Source: Methanoregulaceae archaeon | GTDB lineage: Archaea > Halobacteriota > Methanomicrobia > Methanomicrobiales > Methanospirillaceae | DNA length: 38,510 nt | Direction of reading: 5' to 3' | Assembly: GCA_021371995.1 (NCBI GenBank) | Contig: JAJFVA010000018.1 | Location: 1-38,510, forward strand | Part shown: positions 33,550 to 38,510 of the stretch, piece by piece | How positions within the stretch are numbered: position 1 is the stretch's first letter | Layout of the letters: every line of letters starts with the position of its first letter | Translations under genes and position numbers: made by a program | The notes under the pieces: generated by a model | What the model saw: the letters and a program-made list of their open reading frames with translations, nothing else | Told to the model about the DNA's origin: nothing | Database searches by the model: none

Positions 33550-34038
33550 ATGATCATGAAACAAAAAGAGGTTTTTCAGGGCGTTCCCGGTATGCTGCGG
33601 CCATTTAAGGAATTTATCGAGAAGAAAGGGCTCTCTGCCGGTGACCAGGTCGTGTATTACGGGTGCCCGGGCACCTGCACGCCGTTTGTCGAGCTCCTTG
33701 GCTTTGCGGTTAGGGGGATGAACCTTGAACAGGTGTTTGTTCCCTATGTGGACGAATCAAAAGCACAAAAACTGAAACTTTCTCCAGATATCGGAATGCA
33801 GGCGGGAGGTACCGTGAAAATCGGCAGGCCTAAAGCGGTCGTGGTCATGGGCGGGCTTTCAATGCCGAATGTTCCTGTTACCCTGGAACAGGTAAAATCA
33901 GCCGTGGAAAAACATCCTGAAGCCCTCCTCATAGGGATCTGTTTCATGAACATGTTTGAGAAGGCAGGCTGGCTCAAGGCTATGGAGTTTGACCTGCTGA
34001 TCGATGCGATGATCAGCCCGGTCGATGTCTGGAAATAA
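33550..34038 (+). CDS. DUF2124 family protein
   Basis: A 162-residue protein of a methanogen-associated family with no known function. A start at ATG 33550 (MIMKQKEVFQGVPGML) is chosen; ATG 33556 is two codons later, and a longer in-frame GTG at 33439 would overlap the divergent promoter. A Cys-containing motif YYGCPGTCTPFVELLGF lies near residue 36-52 and VVVMGGLSMPN near 100, followed by ICFMNMFEKAGW. The alternating strands and helices suggest a Rossmann-like fold. A seven-T run (34041-34047) follows the stop. Confidence 0.75.
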   Translation: MIMKQKEVFQGVPGMLRPFKEFIEKKGLSAGDQVVYYGCPGTCTPFVELLGFAVRGMNLEQVFVPYVDESKAQKLKLSPDIGMQAGGTVKIGRPKAVVVMGGLSMPNVPVTLEQVKSAVEKHPEALLIGICFMNMFEKAGWLKAMEFDLLIDAMISPVDVWK

Positions 34039-34040
34039 CC

Positions 34041-34047
34041 TTTTTTT
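34041..34047 (+). terminator. Oligo-T terminator after the DUF2124 gene
   Basis: Seven T begin 3 nt after the stop codon. The 216-bp convergent gap from here to frhB holds no gene that I can support. Confidence 0.5.
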
Positions 34048-34233
34048 ATCTCCATCTGCTGTTTTTCACGTTGAAGAGCCCTCAAAGGCCAGCATACGTA
34101 AAGATATTGCAACCCTCTGTTCCCCCCTCTTCTTCGCACCGGTCCGGCAAAACAAAGGAATAACCCGTACGCAGAAGGCAACCGCACTATCCAGAATTAA
34201 ATAGGGGGAAATTTCGCATTTCCAGTTGTGTTC

Positions 34234-34241
34234 AAAAAAAA
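34234..34241 (-). terminator. Oligo-T terminator of the frh operon
   Basis: Eight A on the plus strand (T8 in the message) lie 14 nt after the frhB stop and probably end the frhADGB transcript. Confidence 0.55.
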
Positions 34242-34254
34242 TAATTGAAAGGTA

Positions 34255-35133
34255 TTATTTCGGGCTGATATAGGGGTTCCGGAGCGCCTTGTTGACGCCG
34301 AACTTCGCCCGCTCTTCTACGGTCTTCTGGTTCTTTGTGATCTTCTCGTTTGCCAGTTTTGAGACGAGCTCAAGTCCGGGTTTGACCTGCTCGATGGGTT
34401 TTGTCTCAAAGCATCCGGCAGCGATCGCCTTCGACCAGATATCATCGCCGTTCTTGGTCCGCACGAATACCGTGCTCCAGCCGTCCGGGCTTCCGACGGA
34501 CCCCGTGGAGACATCAGCAAGATTGGCCACGTAATCGAGGCAGACGTGGCAGCCCGGCTGTTCGTACTTGTGGGTGACCTTGAGCGGCAGCTGGACAACC
34601 TGTCCGCGTTCTCCGTAGACCCAGAATTTCCCCTTTCCGATCTCCATCTTCTTGACAGCCTCAAGCTTCATCGCCGCATGGTCTTCCACAAGCTGCTTGA
34701 TACTCTGGTAAGGGAAGTTCTCCATGCAGAAGATACCGATCGCGAGTGCGATCTTGTCAGGGACATCACGGAGACCTACCGGGTACAGCTGGCCCTTTCG
34801 CACCGCCTGCATCTGGCAGGGAGTACCTACAATTCCAATCTTGTCAAGGCCATAGCTCCTTGTCGCCTCCTTGATGAAGGAGACATTGGGGCTGAGGTTG
34901 TACCGGGTTCCCCTTGATGTCATCAGCTCTTCTACCGTTGTAGCGACAAAGGGGCGTGGCCTCCAGGGCTCATCGCTGGGCCCGCTGACGATTGCACCGT
35001 CGATGATTCCTTCTTCAAGGGCATACTTGAAGAGCGTCGTGACGATACCGCCGTCCTGGGCTTTCTTCAGGATCTCCTTGTCAGCGCTGCGTGCCGATAC
35101 ACAGAGTTTGTATTTGCCGAGTTCAGTTCCCAT
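34255..35133 (-). CDS. frhB: F420-reducing hydrogenase subunit beta FrhB
   Basis: A 292-residue iron-sulfur flavoprotein that passes electrons from the hydrogenase to coenzyme F420. The N-terminal AQDGGIVTTLFKYALEEG, the central IVGTPCQMQAVRKGQ and the Cys pairs of QPGCHVCLDYVANLADVSTGSVG are family marks. The ATG at 35131-35133 has GAGGTGA upstream and gives MGTELGKYKLCV; further upstream codons lie in frhG. It is the last gene of the frhADGB operon, 10 nt after frhG. Confidence 0.95.
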   Translation of the reverse strand: MGTELGKYKLCVSARSADKEILKKAQDGGIVTTLFKYALEEGIIDGAIVSGPSDEPWRPRPFVATTVEELMTSRGTRYNLSPNVSFIKEATRSYGLDKIGIVGTPCQMQAVRKGQLYPVGLRDVPDKIALAIGIFCMENFPYQSIKQLVEDHAAMKLEAVKKMEIGKGKFWVYGERGQVVQLPLKVTHKYEQPGCHVCLDYVANLADVSTGSVGSPDGWSTVFVRTKNGDDIWSKAIAAGCFETKPIEQVKPGLELVSKLANEKITKNQKTVEERAKFGVNKALRNPYISPK

Positions 35134-35143
35134 CTTGTTCACC

Positions 35144-36028
35144 TCACTTGAGCGCTCCGTCAATGAGTTCCATGATTCCTTCAAACTCGTTCATGACGTC
35201 GAAGTTGAAGAAGCTCCGCGGGCACTGGGCATAACAGGCACCACACTTGATGCACATCTCCCGGTTCACGTTGGGCTTCCCGTATTCGTGGGTGATCGCC
35301 CTGACCGGGCAGGCTGCAGCACAGCTCCCGCACCCCATGCAGAGTCCCTGGTTGATGATGTCATACATCAGGTCGCAGCCGCAGGCTTCCGTTCCGCGCT
35401 CTGCAAGCTGCATCAGGGGAGTGAGGTACTTTGTTGCGAGCGCCTGCTGCTCCTTGTTCCCTTTCAGGAGCAGGTACGCCATCACACAGACGTTCCTGAT
35501 CAGTTGCGGTGTCGGTGCACATCCGGGGATGTAAACATCGACCTTGATCAGGTCGCCGATTGGGAGATACGACTCGTGCTGCGGCTGGTTGGGTTGGCCG
35601 CCACGGCCGAACCTGGTAATATTGCCATAGCATGCGCATCCGCCGACAGCAACAACGACTGCTGCCTTCTCGCGTGCCTCTTTGATCTCTTCAACTGAAG
35701 TCTTGTCCTGGATGCAGACCGAACCCTCGACGAGCGCAACATCCATCTTCGGGATGTGGCGAACGTCTGCAAGGGTCAGGCCATAGACCAGGTCAGCATA
35801 CTTGTCAAGGATTGTGAGCAATCCTCCGTAATTGTCTGCTAAGGATACAAGGCAGCCTGTACATCCACTCATGTGTACATGGCCAACTTTTATCTTGTCT
35901 GCCACAGGCTTATCCTCCTTTTGTAAAACTTCTGCCTTATTTTCCACGTCAGCCTTCACCGAAGCAGGTTTCTCTGCCGGTTTCCCGCTGTCGTCCTTCG
36001 TTCCGAAGATTCTTGATAGCCATCCCAT
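35144..36028 (-). CDS. frhG: F420-reducing hydrogenase subunit gamma FrhG
   Basis: A 294-residue small subunit of the [NiFe] hydrogenase that carries the electron relay. The proximal cluster site is seen in SGCTGCLVSL, VGGCACYGN and PGCAPTPQL; two [4Fe-4S] ferredoxin motifs follow near the C-terminus (CMGCGSCAAACPV and CIKCGACYAQCPR). The first 45 residues are a charged, low-complexity extension (GTKDDSGKPAEKPASV...) before the conserved KVGHVHMSGC. AGGGGTGG before the ATG supports this start. The 5' end overlaps frhD by 80 nt in another frame. Confidence 0.95.
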   Translation of the reverse strand: MGWLSRIFGTKDDSGKPAEKPASVKADVENKAEVLQKEDKPVADKIKVGHVHMSGCTGCLVSLADNYGGLLTILDKYADLVYGLTLADVRHIPKMDVALVEGSVCIQDKTSVEEIKEAREKAAVVVAVGGCACYGNITRFGRGGQPNQPQHESYLPIGDLIKVDVYIPGCAPTPQLIRNVCVMAYLLLKGNKEQQALATKYLTPLMQLAERGTEACGCDLMYDIINQGLCMGCGSCAAACPVRAITHEYGKPNVNREMCIKCGACYAQCPRSFFNFDVMNEFEGIMELIDGALK

Positions 36029-36488
36029 AGTCCACCCCTAGTAATTCCAATACATGTCGGACCGTTCTCGGGATTGCGTCCTTAACCTCATCAGTGAGCC
36101 CCAGTTCAAATTCGGGGGCAGTAACTCTTCCTGGCTGGCATCCGATAACTGTGATATCCACAGCGTCTTTCAGGCGCTGGAGCGGTTCGGTGAGATCCCA
36201 TGAATGGATATCCCGGTAGCTCCCTGCAGGCAGGTCCTCGACCGAAAAGTCCCTGATCTCACCCGGTTTTGCACCAAAATCGGCAGTATCGATAATGATA
36301 AGCCTTTTTGTGTGATCAGGGTCGATGAGGGTAAAAATAAAGTGCGGTCCGCCGAGGCCGGCGTCCACTACCTTTATTGTATCGGGGAGTTCGAGGCGAG
36401 CCAGCTCTTCTGCTACGGCGGGACCGAACCCGTCGTCAGCAAAGAGGGGGTTTCCACACCCTGCAACCACAATTTCCGGAAACAGCAT
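35949..36488 (-). CDS. frhD: Hydrogenase maturation endopeptidase FrhD
   Basis: A 179-residue protease that removes the C-terminal tail of FrhA after nickel insertion. VAGCGNPLFADDGFG at the start carries the metal-binding acidic residue pattern, IIIDTADFGAKPG and VIGCQPG follow, all typical of HybD-like proteases. The ATG at 36488 is chosen because the family begins here and upstream codons lie in the end of frhA. About the last 26 residues, rich in Arg and Glu, are read from the first 80 bases of frhG and look unlike the family core. That extension may be dispensable. Confidence 0.93.
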   Translation of the reverse strand: MLFPEIVVAGCGNPLFADDGFGPAVAEELARLELPDTIKVVDAGLGGPHFIFTLIDPDHTKRLIIIDTADFGAKPGEIRDFSVEDLPAGSYRDIHSWDLTEPLQRLKDAVDITVIGCQPGRVTAPEFELGLTDEVKDAIPRTVRHVLELLGVDYGMAIKNLRNEGRQRETGRETCFGEG

Positions 36489-36498
36489 GGAGTTACAC

Positions 36499-37866
36499 TC
36501 ACTGGATGAGTTTCTGGGCAACTATCCTCTTGTCTTCATCAATGACGATCATGTGGGTAGCACATGAGACACACGGATCGTAACCGCGAACCACCATCTC
36601 GGCAACCTGCCAGGGGGCACCGGTAAGTGCACGGCTGCAGGTCGGGAAGTTCCAGGTGGTCGGCACGAGCATCTCGTAGTAGAGCACACGCCCGTCCTTG
36701 ACCTTTGCAAGGTGGACATCACATCCACGGGGGGCCTCGTTTGCTGCCCAGCCCATGGAACCATCGCCCTGGGGGATAGGATCTGCAAGGACCTTTCCTG
36801 TGGGGTTGTACTCATCGAGAGCATTGATGATGGTATAGAGACAGTCGGTGTACTCGAGCTGGCGTGCAATATGCTGGCCCCAGGTTCCCTTCTCGTCATA
36901 GTTTTTGAACTTGACCAGTCTTGCCCGTGGTCCAACCTCAACCGGGGCGCCGTCATACAACGGGACACCGGTGCAGGCTTCCATCTGCGGGTTGACTTTC
37001 GTGCCGACAGGAGAAGTTCCACCTATCGGATAGCCTGGGTCTGCAAGGCTGACTTCTCCCTCACCCATGTACCAGTCCCACGGCCTTGTATCCGTCCAAC
37101 GCCGGGGATCCCAGCCAGGGTGCTCGTCAAGGTTTGAGCTGCCATACATCGGGTCTGCTGCCATGTAGCCCTGGTTGTGGTATCCGAGGGTCTTTGGCAG
37201 CGGAATCTGTTTTCCGCCGACTTCTGTCCAGTCTCTCTTCTGCATGTTCCTGAGCACGGCAATCATGAAATCCATCTGCTCGTGGGCAAGGACGAGACCT
37301 TCCTTTGCAAGGTCATACATCTTTGTCACGGCACGCGGAGTGCAGGCCTTATACATCCCCCCGACACGGGGATTACTCGGGTGAATAGCCTCACCACCAG
37401 CGATTTCGCCGATGGTCTGCCCGATCTCGCGGAGCCTCTGGATGCGCTTTGCGACGCTCCTGACAGGCTCTTCGGGAGTGAACGGGTTGATCTTCTTGTC
37501 TGTACCCGGGATATAGAAATCGGGCAGGATCAGGATGTTGTGCAGTGCATGGCTGTGGAGCCTGTTGGCACACTGCAGTACGATACGGAGGAGCTTGGCA
37601 TCCTGCGGAATCTCGCATCGTATAGAGCCTTCCATGGACTCGATTCCGGCAAGCGTGTGGGCAATCGGACAGATACCACAGACGCGTGATGCGATCTTTG
37701 GCACCTGATCCATTGTCTTGTTGATGGCGAGCTTCTCAACTCCCCGTACAGGGGTGATGGAGAGCCAGTCACCACGCTCAATGATGCCTGCATCGTCCAC
37801 TTTGAGGACGAGCTTTGAGTGTCCCTCATGCCTCGTGGTTGGGGATATCTCTACAATTTTCGACAA
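36499..37866 (-). CDS. frhA: F420-reducing hydrogenase subunit alpha FrhA
   Basis: A 455-residue large subunit holding the [NiFe] site; it oxidises hydrogen and feeds electrons through FrhG to FrhB and F420, which drives two reductive steps of methanogenesis. Nickel ligands are Cys63 and Cys66 in RVCGICPIAH and the pair near the C-terminus in DPCVSCATH (about residues 431-438). The first C-terminal ligand is an ordinary Cys codon, so this is not the selenocysteine form. About 17 residues after the His would be cut off by FrhD. It is the first gene of frhADGB. Confidence 0.96.
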   Translation of the reverse strand: MSKIVEISPTTRHEGHSKLVLKVDDAGIIERGDWLSITPVRGVEKLAINKTMDQVPKIASRVCGICPIAHTLAGIESMEGSIRCEIPQDAKLLRIVLQCANRLHSHALHNILILPDFYIPGTDKKINPFTPEEPVRSVAKRIQRLREIGQTIGEIAGGEAIHPSNPRVGGMYKACTPRAVTKMYDLAKEGLVLAHEQMDFMIAVLRNMQKRDWTEVGGKQIPLPKTLGYHNQGYMAADPMYGSSNLDEHPGWDPRRWTDTRPWDWYMGEGEVSLADPGYPIGGTSPVGTKVNPQMEACTGVPLYDGAPVEVGPRARLVKFKNYDEKGTWGQHIARQLEYTDCLYTIINALDEYNPTGKVLADPIPQGDGSMGWAANEAPRGCDVHLAKVKDGRVLYYEMLVPTTWNFPTCSRALTGAPWQVAEMVVRGYDPCVSCATHMIVIDEDKRIVAQKLIQ

Positions 37867-38176
37867 TAGTATCGCCTCATGTTATTGAGTTGTTCATTTT
37901 GCGGTACTGGTGTTAATCCACACAACTCATCTCAACGGATGAATGACCGTACAGAGTACGTTCATCTTTACTGTATCCGCTCCTGTATATATCAGCTGTG
38001 TATCATTACGCCCCAAAATGGCCCTGAAATGCCGAAATAGTAAATTATATATGGTAATTATATTGCGTAATTGGTAATCATCAGAGAAACGGATATTTTC
38101 CGAATCCGCATCCGGTAATTAAACAAAAAAACTGACGGAGAATGGAGTGAGACCCTGCCCCTCTTTCCCTTCTTTG
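37867..38176 (-). promoter_or_regulatory. frhADGB promoter and structured leader region (310 bp)
   Basis: No gene is seen in these 310 bp. Two minus-strand TATA boxes are likely: 37986-37992 and a stronger AT-rich one at 38045-38052. Downstream of them is an inverted repeat at 37938-37966, with GATGAA/TTCATC outside CGTAC/GTACG and a four-base bulge. An 8-bp repeat TGAGTTGT (37886-37893) / ACAACTCA (37922-37929) also lies here. Three direct copies of GGTAAT are at 38053, 38073 and 38114. Together they suggest a long leader and regulated transcription. Confidence 0.5.
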
Positions 38177-38510
38177 TTAGGGTTTATTTGGTTCACCGTT
38201 AAGTTCGACGTAAAGCTCTGCCATGGTTGCCCTGCGCTCTGCATAGGCATCATGCTGGTGGATGCTCTCTTCATTGGTCTGTTTGATGGTGATGAGAGAA
38301 TCACCGGGGAGATCTTTGAACTCGGCAAGGACTTTCTTTGCCACCTCCCTCACGCAGTCTTCCACAAACCGCGGATTCTTGTGGGCGTTTAAGACGACAT
38401 AACTCTCATCACCACGCTTGAGTAGTTCGTAAATACTTGTGCTCATGGAGTCCTTGAGAATCCGTATAATCTTTTCAAGTTTTACGTGCTGATCATCATC
38501 AATCTCGATG
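38177..38510 (-). CDS. mptA: GTP cyclohydrolase MptA, C-terminal part (5' end outside window)
   Basis: The frame stays open to the window edge, so about 110 C-terminal residues are seen. Patterns are those of the FolE2-like archaeal enzyme MptA: KDSMSTSIYELLKRG, NAHKNPRFVEDCVREV and QTNEESIHQHDAYAERRA. MptA is the Fe(II)-dependent enzyme that makes a cyclic phosphate of dihydroneopterin from GTP, the first step to tetrahydromethanopterin. The internal ATG at 38446 is not the start, because conserved sequence continues before it. It lies upstream of frhA on the same strand. Confidence 0.92.
   Translation of the reverse strand, partial: IEIDDDQHVKLEKIIRILKDSMSTSIYELLKRGDESYVVLNAHKNPRFVEDCVREVAKKVLAEFKDLPGDSLITIKQTNEESIHQHDAYAERRATMAELYVELNGEPNKP

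Noticed and set aside
34871-35698. Open frame of 275 codons opposite frhB and frhG
   Set aside because: Antisense to two certain hydrogenase genes; no motif and no promoter of its own.
36499-36560. Selenocysteine in FrhA
   Set aside because: Both cysteines of the C-terminal nickel motif are encoded by normal Cys codons and no in-frame TGA occurs.
1-38510. CRISPR arrays, insertion sequences, prophage or attachment sites
   Set aside because: No repeated spacer pattern, no transposase or integrase frame, and no direct repeats flanking the tRNA pair were seen.

Overview
This is an archaeal chromosome segment, almost certainly from a hydrogenotrophic methanogen of the order Methanomicrobiales; a Methanoregula-like genus is my guess, not something I can prove. 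The evidence is a complete frhADGB operon for F420-reducing hydrogenase, a YcaO protein of the McrA-thioamidation type (methanogenesis marker 1), SepRS for the indirect Cys-tRNA pathway, MptA for the methanopterin pathway, archaeosine genes, a fused Kae1-Bud32, archaeal ribosomal proteins, aRF1, aIF2-gamma, Spt4/Rpo7, TATA boxes close to start codons, and no insertion sequences. It reads as core chromosome; I saw no CRISPR array, transposase or prophage.

Layout. 1-2411 (+): the 3' part of an AglB/STT3 oligosaccharyltransferase followed after 3 nt by a histone-deacetylase-family hydrolase. 2412-2879: a non-coding stretch with strong hairpins. 2880-4824: ycaO (-) and a DUF2098 gene (+) share a 56-bp divergent promoter; nikR (-) overlaps the end of the latter. 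5042-10826 (+): a translation and transcription cluster of aIF2-gamma, a PIN-domain protein, rpoE1 (Rpo7), spt4, dephospho-CoA kinase, eS24, eS31 (S27ae), kae1-bud32, XTP pyrophosphatase and eL40. 10831-12295 (-): a DUF1917 protein and Thi4. 12556-18453: htpX, tRNA-Gly, tRNA-Val, a YIP1-type membrane protein, a ferritin-like protein, a membrane-anchored TPR protein joined to a SPASM radical SAM enzyme, RlmH and a DUF5518 membrane protein. 18591-20224 (+): a two-gene K+/H+ antiporter unit.

20234-25624 (-) is one tight operon transcribed in the order aRF1, argS, tyw1, sepS. 25736-27924 (-) is queD-queE-queC plus a Nudix hydrolase; queD/E/C make preQ0 for archaeosine. 28090-31322 (+) holds uS12, uS7 and EF-2. 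Single genes follow (cyclophilin, a small GTPase, a flavodoxin, DUF2124). The window closes with frhA-frhD-frhG-frhB (-) and the 3' part of mptA (-), which lies upstream of frhA.

Most worth following up: the aIF2-gamma frame has no ATG, GTG or TTG upstream of its P-loop, and the best start is an AUU codon behind a perfect Shine-Dalgarno and a 14-nt palindrome, reminiscent of the AUU-initiated bacterial infC. Other leads are a structured frhA leader with phased repeats upstream, a C-A mismatch in the tRNA-Val acceptor stem, an orphan SPASM radical SAM/TPR pair, an 80-nt frhD/frhG overlap, and two structured non-coding stretches.
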